A program made the translations under genes and the position numbers. From Gemmatimonadaceae bacterium (lineage in GTDB: Bacteria > Gemmatimonadota > Gemmatimonadetes > Gemmatimonadales > Gemmatimonadaceae), in assembly GCA_019752115.1 (NCBI GenBank), contig JAIEMN010000032.1:91302-155301 (forward strand): a stretch of 64,000 nt of DNA, read 5' to 3'. Shown piece after piece: positions 31,072 to 42,000 of this stretch (its first letter is position 1; each line of letters opens with the position of its first letter). Under the pieces are notes generated by a model. The model was not told the origin of the DNA, did no database searches, and saw only the letters and a list, made by a program, of their open reading frames with translations.

Positions 31072-32271
31072 CTACTTCACCGCATTCACCATGTCGAAGA
31101 TCGGCAGGTACATCGCCACGATCATGCCGCCTACGACCACGCCGAGGAATACGATCATGACCGGTTCGAGCAGCGAGAGGAGCGCGCTCACGGCGGCGTC
31201 CACTTCGTCATCGTAGAAGTCGGCGATCTTGGTGAGCATTTCGTCCAGACCACCGGTCTGCTCACCGACGGCGATCATGCTGATCACCATGGGCGGGAAG
31301 ACTTCGCTCTTCTGGAGCGGGCCGGCGATCGTGTCACCACCGGCAATGCTGGCGCGCGAGCTCATGACGGCGTCCTGCACCACGCGGTTGCCCGACGTAC
31401 GGGCCGTGATCTCGAGGCCGTCGAGGATGCTCACACCCGACGAAATGAGCGTGCCGAGCGTGCGCGTGAAGCGTGAGACCGCCGACTTGCGGAGCACATC
31501 ACCCAGCACCGGCACCTTGAGCAGGAAGCGGTCGATGACCAGCTGCCCCTGCGACGTGCCGTAGTACTGCTTCACCGCGAATGCCGCCCCGGCGCCACCG
31601 GCGATGATCGCCCACCAGTAGCCGTTCACGAAGTGCGACAGCCCGATGACCACCTGCGTGGGGAGCGGAAGCTCCTGGCCGACACTCTGGAACATGCTGG
31701 CGAAGACGGGTATGACCTTCCACAGCAGGATGACCACGCACAACGCGGCCACGCACATGATCACGGTGGGGTAGATCATCGCGCCCTTCACCTTGCGGAC
31801 GAGGGCATCGTTCTTTTCCATGAAGATCGCGAGGCGATTCAGGATGGTATCGAGGATACCGCCCGCCTCACCGGCCGCGACCATGTTCGTGTACAGGTCG
31901 GAAAATGCCTTGGGATGCTTGCGCATCGCGTCGGCCACCGTGTGACCCGACTCGACGTCGAACACGACCTCACGCACCACACTCGCGAGCGTCTTGTTTT
32001 CGGTCTGCTTGGCCAGGATGTCGAGCGCCTGCACGAGCGGCAGGCCGGCGTTGATCATCGTCGAGAACTGCCGCGTGAAAATGACGATGTCGCGCATGCT
32101 GACCGAGCCGCCCATCTTCTTCTTGGGCGTGGACTTCGCCTCGTCGACCTTGACGATCGTCAGGCGCTGCCGGCGCAGCTGGGCCACGGCGTCGTCGCGA
32201 CTGGGCGCGTCGATCGTCGACTGCTTCAGGTCACCGCTGGTGGTCCGGGCCGTATAGGCAAACGTAGGCAT
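31072..32271 (-). CDS. pilC: Type IV pilus inner-membrane platform protein PilC (GspF family)
   Basis: A 399-residue T2SS_F protein, the inner-membrane platform on which PilB and PilT act during pilus extension and retraction. N-terminal MPTFAYTARTTSGDLKQ is the typical opening. Two T2SSF domains (DIVIFTRQFSTMINAGLPLVQAL and SRFTRTLGTLISSGVSILDGLEI) alternate with transmembrane helices at ~170-190, ~220-245 and ~375-395. Last gene of a pilB-pilT-pilC operon, 27 nt after pilT. Confidence 0.93.
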   Translation of the reverse strand: MPTFAYTARTTSGDLKQSTIDAPSRDDAVAQLRRQRLTIVKVDEAKSTPKKKMGGSVSMRDIVIFTRQFSTMINAGLPLVQALDILAKQTENKTLASVVREVVFDVESGHTVADAMRKHPKAFSDLYTNMVAAGEAGGILDTILNRLAIFMEKNDALVRKVKGAMIYPTVIMCVAALCVVILLWKVIPVFASMFQSVGQELPLPTQVVIGLSHFVNGYWWAIIAGGAGAAFAVKQYYGTSQGQLVIDRFLLKVPVLGDVLRKSAVSRFTRTLGTLISSGVSILDGLEITARTSGNRVVQDAVMSSRASIAGGDTIAGPLQKSEVFPPMVISMIAVGEQTGGLDEMLTKIADFYDDEVDAAVSALLSLLEPVMIVFLGVVVGGMIVAMYLPIFDMVNAVK

Positions 32272-32298
32272 TACCGATCTCCTGGGGGATTGCGATAC

Positions 32299-33465
32299 TC
32301 AGCGTCGGCCGCCCGCCCCAGCCAGCGGGCGATCGGTGGCACGGTTTCCGATCGGCGTCACCGGAGCCCCGTCGTCGGTCGGCGACTTGCCGATCATCCG
32401 CAGGAACTCGTTCGGATCGCCCGCGCACCGGACGCACTCGTCCGCGCTCACCTGGCGCGACACGTACAGCTGGTACAACGCGTCGTTCAGCGTCTGCATG
32501 CCGAACTTCTTGCCCGACTGCATCAGCGAGTAGATCTGATGCACCTTGTCGTCGCGAATGAGCGCCCGGATCGCCGGCGTCACCACCAGCACCTCGGCGG
32601 CCATTGCGCGGCCGCGCCCCGACATCTTGGGGAGCAGCACCTGCGTCACGATCCCCTCAAGCACGAACGCCAACTGCGCCCGCACCTGGCTCTGCTGATG
32701 GCTCGGGAAGACGTCGATGATGCGGTTGATCGCCTCGGCGGCGCTGTTCGTGTGCAGCGTGGCCAGCACGAGGTGACCGGTTTCGGCAATCGTGAGCGCG
32801 GCCTGGATGGTCTCCAGGTCGCGCATTTCGCCCACCAGGATCACATCCGGATCTTCACGCAACGCGTACTTGAGCGCCGACGCAAAGCTCTTGGTGTCGG
32901 AGCCGACTTCGCGCTGGTTGATGATGCAGTTGCGGTGCCGGTGGATGAATTCGATCGGGTCTTCCACCGTGATGATGTGCGCGCGCCGCTCGGTGTTGAT
33001 CTTGTCGATCATCGCCGCCAGCGTCGTGCTCTTGCCGGAGCCGGTCGGGCCGGTCACGAGCACGAGGCCACGCGGGCGCTCGGCGAACCCCTTGATCACC
33101 GCCGGGACCTGCAGCTCCTCGAACGTCTTGATCGTGAAGGGGATGCTTCGGATCACCATGCTCACGCAGCCGCGTTGCTTGAACACATTGCCGCGGAAAC
33201 GGCTCAGGTTCGCGATGCCGAACGAGAAATCGAGCTCGTCCTCCATCTCGAAGCGCTTCTTCTGGTTCTCCGTGAGGACCGAGTACGCCAACTGCAGGGT
33301 GTCGCGCGGCGTCAGGAGATGGTCCACGGTCGAGTTCACCACATCGCCGTCCACGCGCAATTTCGGCCGCTCACCGGCCGTGATGTGCAAGTCGGACGCC
33401 TCCCGCTCGATCATTTCATCGAGGAGGGTGCGGAGCGAGACGGGGGATGGGGCTGGAGGCGTCAT
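32299..33465 (-). CDS. pilT: Twitching motility ATPase PilT
   Basis: A 388-residue secretion ATPase powering pilus retraction. It has Walker A GPTGSGKST, the Asp box VEDPIEFIH, Walker B DPDVILVGEMRD and the His box TGHLVLATLHTNSA. Length and the N-terminal LRTLLDEMIEREASDLHIT are those of PilT rather than PilB. The conserved AIRNLIRE motif near the C-terminus appears as AIRALIRDDKVHQIYS. Between pilB and pilC in the operon. Confidence 0.93.
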   Translation of the reverse strand: MTPPAPSPVSLRTLLDEMIEREASDLHITAGERPKLRVDGDVVNSTVDHLLTPRDTLQLAYSVLTENQKKRFEMEDELDFSFGIANLSRFRGNVFKQRGCVSMVIRSIPFTIKTFEELQVPAVIKGFAERPRGLVLVTGPTGSGKSTTLAAMIDKINTERRAHIITVEDPIEFIHRHRNCIINQREVGSDTKSFASALKYALREDPDVILVGEMRDLETIQAALTIAETGHLVLATLHTNSAAEAINRIIDVFPSHQQSQVRAQLAFVLEGIVTQVLLPKMSGRGRAMAAEVLVVTPAIRALIRDDKVHQIYSLMQSGKKFGMQTLNDALYQLYVSRQVSADECVRCAGDPNEFLRMIGKSPTDDGAPVTPIGNRATDRPLAGAGGRR

Positions 33466-33554
33466 TGCGTGGGCAGAGCGGAAATGGCGGGGAATGAGCC
33501 CCCCGCGCGCTGGACGAACCGGTGGCGCATGGGAAACGCCACCGTCACAGTTTC

Positions 33555-35396
33555 TTAATTCGACGTTTCACGGATGACCTGATCGAGGGTCGTGACCCCC
33601 TTCAGGACCTTCAGCCAGCCGTCCATGCGGAGGGTCAGCATCCCCTCTTCGATGGCGGCGTTGCGCAGCACCTGCACGTCCGCGTTCTGCATCACCAGCT
33701 TCTTCAGGCTCTGAGTCATGAACATGACCTCATAGAGACCCTGCCGGCCCTTGAGACCGGTCCCGCCACAGGCATCGCAGCCGTAGCCGCGGAAATAGGG
33801 GAGCTCCCCGAAGGTGGTATCGAGCGACAGCTTCTCGAGGAACGGCACGGCTTCCGGCGTCGCCTTGGCCTTGGCGTTGTCGATCGCCTCCTGCGTGAAA
33901 CGCAGCTCCCGCAGCGTGCTCGTGGGCTTCACCTTGGCGCCCGCAAACTCCGCCTCACTCGGCTCGTACTTCACCTTGCACTTCGGGCAGATCCGGCGCA
34001 CGAGGCGTTGCGCCAGAATGAGGTTGAGCGCCGACGCCACGTTGAACGGCTCGAGCCCCATGTCCAGCAAGCGCGTGATGGTCTCGGGCGCGGAGTTCGT
34101 GTGCAGCGTGCTCATGACCATGTGGCCGGTGAGCGCGGCCTTGATGGCAATACCGCCCGTCTCCAGGTCGCGGATCTCACCGACCATGATGACGTTCGGG
34201 TCCTGCCGCAGGAACGCCTTGAGCGCCGCCGCGAAGGTCATGCCGATTTCGCTGCGCACCAGCACCTGATTGATCCCATACAGATTGTACTCGACGGGAT
34301 CTTCGGCGGTCATGATGTTCGTGTCGCCGGTATTGATCTTGGAGAGCGCCGAATAGAGCGTGGTGGTCTTCCCCGAGCCCGTCGGGCCGGTGACGAGCAC
34401 CATGCCGTACGGGTTCGAGATCGCCTCCATGAGCTCCCGCTCGGCGCGCGGCTCGATGCCGAACTTCTCGAGCTCGAGCGTCAGATTGCCCTTGTCGAGG
34501 ATTCGGAGCACGACCTTCTCGCCGAACAGCGTGGGCAGCGTGCTCACGCGGAAGTCGACCACCTTGCGGCCAACCTTCAGCTTGATGCGCCCGTCCTGCG
34601 GCACGCGACGCTCGGCGATGTTGAGCGACGCCATGATCTTGAAACGGGAAATGAGCGCCGCGCGCATCTTCATGGGCGGCTTCATCACCTCCTGCAGCGC
34701 ACCGTCCACGCGGTATCGCACGCGGAGCTCGTGCTCGAAGCACTCGAAGTGAATGTCCGAGGCGCCCTTGTTCACGGCGTCCACCAGGATGGCGTTGATC
34801 AGCTTGACGACGGGCGCGTCATCGACCTGCGCCGCGAGCACGCTGGCATCGGCGCTGTCTTCCTGGTTCTCGAGGACTTCCACATCGTCGTCTTCCGCTG
34901 CGATGTCCTGCAGCAGCGACTGCATGTGGATTTCATTCGACTCGTAATGCTTTTCGATCGCCGCGCGCATCGAGTACTCGCCCGCCAGCACGGGGACGAT
35001 GTCGTAGCGCGTGATGAACTTGAGGTCGTCGACCACCGCCATCGCGTTCGGATCGGCGATGGCCACGGTGAGCTGGCGACCGTCACGCTTGAGCGGCAGA
35101 ACCGTGTGCTTCGACGCCAATTCGGCGGGGATGAGCTTCAGGAGACGCGTGTCGACTTCGAACTTCGACAGGTCCACGGCCGGCATGCGGTACTGCCGCG
35201 CGAGCATGCGCACGACGTCCGTTTCGGAGACCAATCCCATCTTGACGACGGTCAACCCCAAACGCTGCCCCGGCGACTGCGCCTGTTCGGCGAGCGCACG
35301 GGTCAGGTTCTCACGCGTCAGAAGCCCTTCGCGAACCAGCAGTTCGCCAAGTTTTTCGGTAGCGCGTCCAGTCAGCGGACTAGCGGGTGCAGCCAT
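33555..35396 (-). CDS. pilB: Type IV pilus assembly ATPase PilB
   Basis: A 613-residue GspE/PilB ATPase driving pilus extension. It has an N-terminal MshEN-type domain (GELLVREGLLTRENLTRAL...), the catalytic core with GPTGSGKTT, AEDPVEY, VGEIRD and HTNSAPETI, and the zinc-binding tetracysteine CPKC...CDAC that distinguishes PilB from PilT. First gene of pilB-pilT-pilC. MshEN domains in this family often bind c-di-GMP; whether this one does cannot be read by eye. Confidence 0.93.
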   Translation of the reverse strand: MAAPASPLTGRATEKLGELLVREGLLTRENLTRALAEQAQSPGQRLGLTVVKMGLVSETDVVRMLARQYRMPAVDLSKFEVDTRLLKLIPAELASKHTVLPLKRDGRQLTVAIADPNAMAVVDDLKFITRYDIVPVLAGEYSMRAAIEKHYESNEIHMQSLLQDIAAEDDDVEVLENQEDSADASVLAAQVDDAPVVKLINAILVDAVNKGASDIHFECFEHELRVRYRVDGALQEVMKPPMKMRAALISRFKIMASLNIAERRVPQDGRIKLKVGRKVVDFRVSTLPTLFGEKVVLRILDKGNLTLELEKFGIEPRAERELMEAISNPYGMVLVTGPTGSGKTTTLYSALSKINTGDTNIMTAEDPVEYNLYGINQVLVRSEIGMTFAAALKAFLRQDPNVIMVGEIRDLETGGIAIKAALTGHMVMSTLHTNSAPETITRLLDMGLEPFNVASALNLILAQRLVRRICPKCKVKYEPSEAEFAGAKVKPTSTLRELRFTQEAIDNAKAKATPEAVPFLEKLSLDTTFGELPYFRGYGCDACGGTGLKGRQGLYEVMFMTQSLKKLVMQNADVQVLRNAAIEEGMLTLRMDGWLKVLKGVTTLDQVIRETSN

Positions 35397-35411
35397 GGAT
35401 AAGGAGTTCCG

Positions 35412-35975
35412 TCAGACGACGTCATCAAGGAAAGGCGCAATGGATGGAGGGCCCTCACTGAGTAAGGGACTGTGCCGTGAGGAAAACGTCACGAGAGGCA
35501 GGAGCAGGCGAACGGTGGAAGGGCCGATGCCACGCACGTGACGGAGGTCCTCCGGCCCCCCGAACGGGCCATGGCGTTCCCGCCACGCCACCATGCGCTG
35601 CGCGAGTGCCGGTCCGACTCTCGGTAATCGCTCCAGTTCGGCCGCGGTGGCCGTATTCACATCAATAGGAGGCGGCTCCTGAGCGGGGCCCCGCGACTTC
35701 CGCTTACTGGAAGAGGGGCCGGCGAATGACGAGTCGGCGCTCCGATTGGCCACCCGCCGCCCCCGCGACCGCCCCCTCGGCGACGCCGCCCTCGCCGAAT
35801 CCACCGCCGCCAGCTGGCGGCTCAACGCCGCCGCCCCCGCGTCTCCGCCAGCCAGCCCCCCGGCCGCCACCGCCTGCCGCTCGAAGCGCGACACCCCCAC
35901 AGCCTGAACCCCCGCGCCGATCAGCGCGATGAGCACCAGGAAGCCAAGGGCCTGCTTTTCGGAGGAGGTCGCCAT
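35412..35975 (-). CDS. comEA: ComEA-like helix-hairpin-helix DNA-binding protein
   Basis: A 187-residue membrane-anchored protein. One N-terminal transmembrane helix (ALGFLVLIALIGAGVQAVGV) and a low-complexity linker of ~60 residues precede a helix-hairpin-helix pair. The pair reads IDVNTATAAELERLPRVGPALAQRMV...FGGPEDLRHVRGIGPSTVRLL, the classic ComEA domain. ComEA binds incoming DNA in the periplasm for natural transformation, which needs a type IV pilus-like machine; the pilus genes lie directly downstream. Start set at the ATG before the membrane helix. The in-frame upstream extension is antisense-like coding over sprA and is not real. Confidence 0.88.
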   Translation of the reverse strand: MATSSEKQALGFLVLIALIGAGVQAVGVSRFERQAVAAGGLAGGDAGAAALSRQLAAVDSARAASPRGRSRGRRVANRSADSSFAGPSSSKRKSRGPAQEPPPIDVNTATAAELERLPRVGPALAQRMVAWRERHGPFGGPEDLRHVRGIGPSTVRLLLPLVTFSSRHSPLLSEGPPSIAPFLDDVV

Positions 35976-36064
35976 GCCGCGACAATGCACACCCCAGCGG
36001 CCCTCGCGGTAACCCAAATAACGCAGGCGGTGCTCGAACGACGCAGTCCCGCGACGCGTCTGCG

Positions 36065-39000
36065 CTACCGCAACTCCCCCGCAAAGAACTTCATCTGCAG
36101 CACCGCGCTGAACACCAGATTCGAGAACTGCCGGTTGATCGTGCGATCGAACGACACCACATGGCTGCCGGTGAGGTTGAACGTCAGCAGTTCGCTCAGA
36201 TCGGTGCTCGCGTTCAGGTTGATCGCCCGGCGCCCGTTGTCGGTGAGCACCGCCGGCCGGTCGGCGCGGATGAGCCCGAGGAGGCGGCTGGCGCCCACGA
36301 TCTCGGAGCGGGCGGTTTCGCTCTGATACGACAGCGCGGTTTGCATCCGCCCGGTGCGGGTGTTCCACGTCGTTGGCAGCGGCAGCGATCGCTCGACGCT
36401 GAACCCGACCTGACGGCTGTCGCCCGTAATGAGCGCCCCGGGGCGCTGGTCTTCGCGGTGCTGGCGGGTGAGCCGCCCCGTGGTGCGCAGGTTCCCCATC
36501 CCTGACCAGGTGATGGACGCCGAGAGCGGCTGCGAAAACGACAGGGTGCGGTTGAGATCCGTGCCGAGCCCGTTGTCGTTGGGCAGACTCGCGATCTGCT
36601 CGCGATACGTATAGCCCCCGCCCAGGATCACGCTGCTGATAAGGGCCTTCCAGCGCGCCGGCTGCCAGTTCCAGGCGAGGTTGAGGTCTGGGCGGACCAC
36701 CTGCGTGCCGGTGATCAGCGCCTGCGTGCCATCTACCGAACGCTGGGTCCATGCCTCCGACGTCCCCTGCTCAGCGCGTGCCCGCAACGTGAACGACAAC
36801 GGCAGCCGCAGTTCGGTGGCCACCGTGGTGCGCTGCAGGCGGCCGGCGGAGGTGGCCAGGCGACGGTCGAGCCCACGGAAGGTGCTGATGCCGGCCATGC
36901 CGAACTGATAGCCCCACCCCGGAATGAACGACGTGTTGTCGTAGTTCGACGTGAGGCTCTGCTGCCACTGCACATCGATGGGGGAGAGCCAGCGGCTGCG
37001 CGCGGCCCCGACGAGGCCGACGAGCAGCTGGCCCACATCGAACGCCGAGCCCACGCCGAGGGTCTGTGCGGCGCCCAGCCGGCGCGGCAGGCGGAAGGTG
37101 CCGGTGGTGTCATCGGCGCGGAGCAGGACGAGGGCGTTCGGGTCCTTGGTGAGGCCGAAGGTGCTGGTGAAGTCGGCGCGCGGCCGCCACCAGCCGCGGA
37201 GCTGGGGCTGGAAGAGCAGCGACGAACTCAGGGAGCGTTCGCGCTCGAGCCCCGCATCGCGGCCAAAGAGCCGCAGCCGCTCACCCTCGGCGATGATGCC
37301 CCGGTTGACGCTATCGAAGGGGGTAAGCGGATTGCTGAAGGCGTCGCGGTAATCGCGCAGGTCGAGCAACTGCCGCGCATTCACCGACGCGCCAATGGAC
37401 GGAATGGGGCGGAACTCCAGCGCCGCCGTATTCGACCAGAGGTTGTTGAGGCCACTGACCACCTGACCCGTGTCGTTGAGCGCCGCGGCGGCTTTCACAA
37501 AGCTCGTGGTGGTGATGGCATTGCGCGCCACCGCGCTGTTGAGGCGGAATTGCGTGGGCGACCAGCGTACCTTCTGTTCACGCCACGCCTTCACCGCCGC
37601 CGAATTGCGCCAGCGGCTGGGCAACACGTTGGTGAGCGCGGTAATGACACCCGGCATGGGGTGGGTGCGTTCGTCGCTTTCGAGCGCGAGCCCACCGCCC
37701 AGGTTGTAGGCACTCGCATTGGCTTCCTGGAAGGCGCTCTGCGAGCCCATGTTGGACCAGCTGCCACTCACATTGAGCGCGTTGACGAGCGGCGCGTACC
37801 AACCGTTCGCGAGGGGCGTCGCACGCCGCAGCGAAAAGCTGTAGGAGGTGCGCTTGTCACTCGGTCGCCGGAGCCCCTGAATGCCGCTGGCGCGGACGTC
37901 GGTGCGGTTGACGAACAGCTGATCGATCCCGGTGCCGCTGTAATCGATACTGAAGGGCATGGCGAAGCCGAGGTTCGCCGGCAGGAACCGTTCGAGATGC
38001 AGCGTGGTCCCCACCGACACGCCGCTCGTGGTCAGGAACGTGGGCGTTTCGCCCAGCTGTCGGAAATTCGGGTCGCGCCGGCTCATGGACACGCGCACGT
38101 CGGCGTAGTCACCGGCGTTCACATTGAGCCCGATCTCGCCGGCCATGCCGATATCGTCCACGACATCGCCGAGCCGGATGTCGTTGACCCACAGTTCGAG
38201 CGTGTCGCTGGCGAGTAGCCCGCCGCCGCCCCGCGGCACGGAGTCCACGCGCACGATGCCCACCGCGAGCTCCTGCACGCCCGCGAGATTGGGCGGGGTC
38301 ACCGCCGGATCGGCGCTGTACACGATGTAGCCGTCCTGACAGACCGCGTAGCGGCGCACGTTCACACCGCGCGGTTTGCCGCTGCGCTTCACGAGTTCGA
38401 GATCGGCACCGGTGCAGGCAATGGAGTCCTTGCTCCCTTGCAGGAAGGCGTTTTCCAGCTGCGCGCGCAGCAGCTGGAAGCGCGTGAGATCCACGCGCAC
38501 CTCGGGGAGCCAGGCGCTCTGACTTTCGCCGGTGTTCACCGGCGTGCGGTACATGTAGAAGTTGTTCTCGTCGCGGCCGATCTTGATGTAGCCGTTGAGC
38601 TCTCCGTTGGGCCCCCAGCCGTTGCCGCGGCCGCGCATCCAGAGGCGCAGCGTGCGATAGCCCATGAACGTCTGCGTCCCGCTGCGGAAGCGGAAGAACG
38701 CCTCGGCGCGATCGAAGGTGCGGAACTGCCGCCCCGGCAAGCCGGCCTGCAGGCGCAGCGCGCGTTCGTTGACCTGCGTGCGTGCCACCTCGTAGCCGGT
38801 GAGACGCGTTTCGGGCGCATCCACCACGCCCGGCGGCGAGGCGTAGGGGAGCGTGGCCGTGGAGTCGGTCGTACCGACGACTCCGGCGATGACGTAGCCG
38901 CCCACGGTGCCGCTCGAGTCGCCCGCCATGCCGCTCAGCGGCTCGGCGCTGCGCTTGAGCCAGGGCGCGCCCGGGAGGCGGAGGTTGGCGATGGCGATGC

Positions 39001-42000
39001 GCACGAAGTCGTCATCGGCGGTGAGCGCGTTGGACACCATCGTCACGCGCAAGGCGCGCATGCGGCGTTCGTTGGGCGCGTTGAGCACCTCGGTCGGGGC
39101 CCGCCAGTTGAGGCGTACCTGTACCCAGCAGAGCGAGTCGGCCGTCACGCCCGTACTCGTCGAATCACGCTGCTGAATGCAGCCACCGATGCGCGTCCAG
39201 GTGCGCTTGTCGCTCAGGTCCACCGTGAACCGCTTGATCGCTTCCTGCTCGACACTCGCGGCGTTGAGATTGAGCTGCCCGTCGAGGTCGATATCCTCTT
39301 CGTCCATGCGGTTGTTGCGCACGGTGCAGTTCACGCGGCTGTCGCCCAGGGCCTGAATGGCGGCGACGGCCTGCGTGCAGAGGGGCACACCGTTCCTGAT
39401 CGTGGTGACCGGCGTGGCACCGGTACGGTCTACCACCACCAGCGTGTCGGCCACGTCGCCGGCGAGGCCAACGTCATTCTTGATGGCGTTGAAGCTGCGC
39501 GTGAGCGGGTCGCGTTCGGTATCGAGGCGATCGAAGCCGACCAGCCGCTTGCCGCGATAGGTGCTGTCGGGGCGCGCGCCGCTGCTCCCCGTCACCGTGA
39601 GCGTTTCGGGGGCGAAGGTCACGCTGTTCTCCGACACCTCACCGAAGTCGAACACCAGCGTGGGATTGCGGCGCAGCTTGGCCTGCTCGCTGTGCACGAG
39701 TACGAAGAACTCGACGTTCTCCACCGCCGACAGATCCTGCCCGCTGGGGCTCAGCACTCGGCGAATCGAACGCCAGCGGCGCCCCGACGGAGTGAGGCCG
39801 ACCTGGCTCCGGTCGCCGATGGTCCACGCAAAGCGCCGCTGCGCACTGCCCGGTGCCTGATCGAAAATGCCGCCCGTCTTGAGCGGATAAAGCGTGAGCC
39901 AGAGCAGTTCGGCCGCGGCGTCGGCCCCGCTGCCGACCAATCGCACCGAGGGATCGATCTGCGCCTGGGTGAAGCGCGCGATGCCGCCGGTGGTGCTCAC
40001 CCCAAAGTTCTGGTAGGCGAGCGTGGCCGCGCGATTGAGCGCGAGGGTGCTGCTCCCCTGCCCCGCGAAGGTGCTGCCGAGCGCCGGCCGCGAAGCGAAG
40101 TACCAGTTGGACTCGGCGAGGCTGATGGGCGTGTTGGCGGCGCCTTCGAAGCTTTCGAGATAGGCCTGACCGGCGGCGTTGGGCTGCGGCTTGCTCACCG
40201 CAAACTCGCCGCGAAGGCCAATGCGCGATGGCGTGGTGGACGGGCGCAGCGGCAGGCGCTCGAGTGCCTTGCTGATGGCCGTGGCGTCCCAGTGCAGGTT
40301 GCCGGTGACCCCGGCGACGAGCGAGCCCATCGGCTCGAGACCCAGCGACGGGCGCGTGAGCGACGAGCGCTGCCGCTGCGAGATGGCGGTGAACGCGAAC
40401 TGCCCGTTCTCGAGCGGGAAGGTGGAGTTGAAGCCCAGGATCGTGGTGGGCGTCGTCACCTGGAACTGCGGATTCTCCTCGTAGCGCACGCTCACCTGGC
40501 GCGCAGTGGCAAAGAGTGTATCGGCGCGCGCGAAGGTGATGAGGCCGAGGTCGTACTCGATCGTGTAGTCGCGATCGCGCACGAGGTCGCGCCCATCGAG
40601 CACCACGCGTTCGGAGAAGCGGCGGATCTGCGTGGTGGGGAGTGTGATGGTGCGGGTATCCCCGGTGGCGTCGCCGGCGCCGATGTCCGTCTCGTAGTGC
40701 AGCATGAGGCGGTAGATCGCCTGCGGCCGCTGCGCCGTATTGAAGTACTCGTTGGGGAAGCTGTACAGCGTGTCGTTGGCCGGGTTCGCGAACGGTTGCG
40801 CCAGACCGGCGCGCGCGAAGGGCTGCAGCGACGGGAAGATCAGGAACTGGTCGCGAATGAGCGCGTCCTGCGTGAGTCCGGAGAAGATCGAACGCACGTT
40901 GGGGTCATTCGGCCGCGGCCAGACGCGGTTCTCCACATCGAGCAGCGCGGGGTTCGTGGCCTGCGCCACGCCGAAGAGGCGGAGATAGGTCTCGCCGCGC
41001 GACGGATCGAGCGGCTTTTCCTGATCGCCCGAGGTGCCGGTGACGATGCGCAGCGCGAGCGACTCGCGCCGCAGATCGGCGCCGCCCAGCCGATAGACCG
41101 ACTTGATCTCGCGCAGGAAGTACGCGGCGTTGGCCGGCTGCAGTTCCGGCTCCCAGAGGAGGTTGGCGTACTGCGGCGCCGCGGTGAATTCGAAGTCGGG
41201 TGTTCCGCCGGTGTTTTCGTTGCGCCCGGGAGTGCCGGCCACGTTGACCTCGTAGGCCACGGCGAGGCGCTCGCGCCCCTCGATCAGCGGCTGCACGAGC
41301 ACGATCCAGAGGAGCGTGGGGTCCACGTAGTAGTCCACGCCTTCGCGCAGCACCTCGTAGGTCTGGCGGGCGCTGTTGCGGGCCCCGCGCACACTGAGCT
41401 GCGGCCCGCGCGGGTTCTGGTTGGCGCCGGTGATGTCCTGCCGGTAGACCACGAGCTTGACCGGGCGCACCGAATCCGGAAGGGTCGACGCCAGCTGACG
41501 CAGCCGGGCGCGGTTCAGGATATCGATGTTGGGGAAGCCCCCCAGCCGCCGCGGATCGATCGTGAAGAAGAAGCGGCGCGGCTCGATCTGCATGTCTTCG
41601 ATGACGCGGTTCACGGCCTGCTGGGTGCGCCCGCCGATCGTGTACAGATTGTCGCGCGAGACGAGCCCCTTCTGCTGGGCCACGATACCGCTGAAGCGCA
41701 TCGGCCCCCATTTGCCCTCGGCCTGTACGCCGTAGTTGCCGGCCGGGATCCCGGCCGTGAGGAAGCGCGACGCCGGGGTGACGAAGCTGACGTTGCCGAC
41801 CTGCAGCGACTGCAGCCACGAGGTGGGTTTGCCGTTGTAGCGCAGCCCGATGGTGTTGTTGGCGTCGAACTCGTTCTGCGAGTTGTAGTCGACGTCCACG
41901 GCCAGCCGGTCACCAACGGTGCCTTTGGACTTCAGGTCGAACTGGACGTCGAAGATCGGGTTCCAGAGCCCGTTGCAGTTGTTTCCCAGGATGGTCCGCT

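Noticed and set aside
35976..36752. Long N-terminal extension of the ComEA-like reading frame
   Set aside because: It overlaps the 3' end of sprA out of frame and has no domain. The protein begins naturally at the ATG before the membrane helix.
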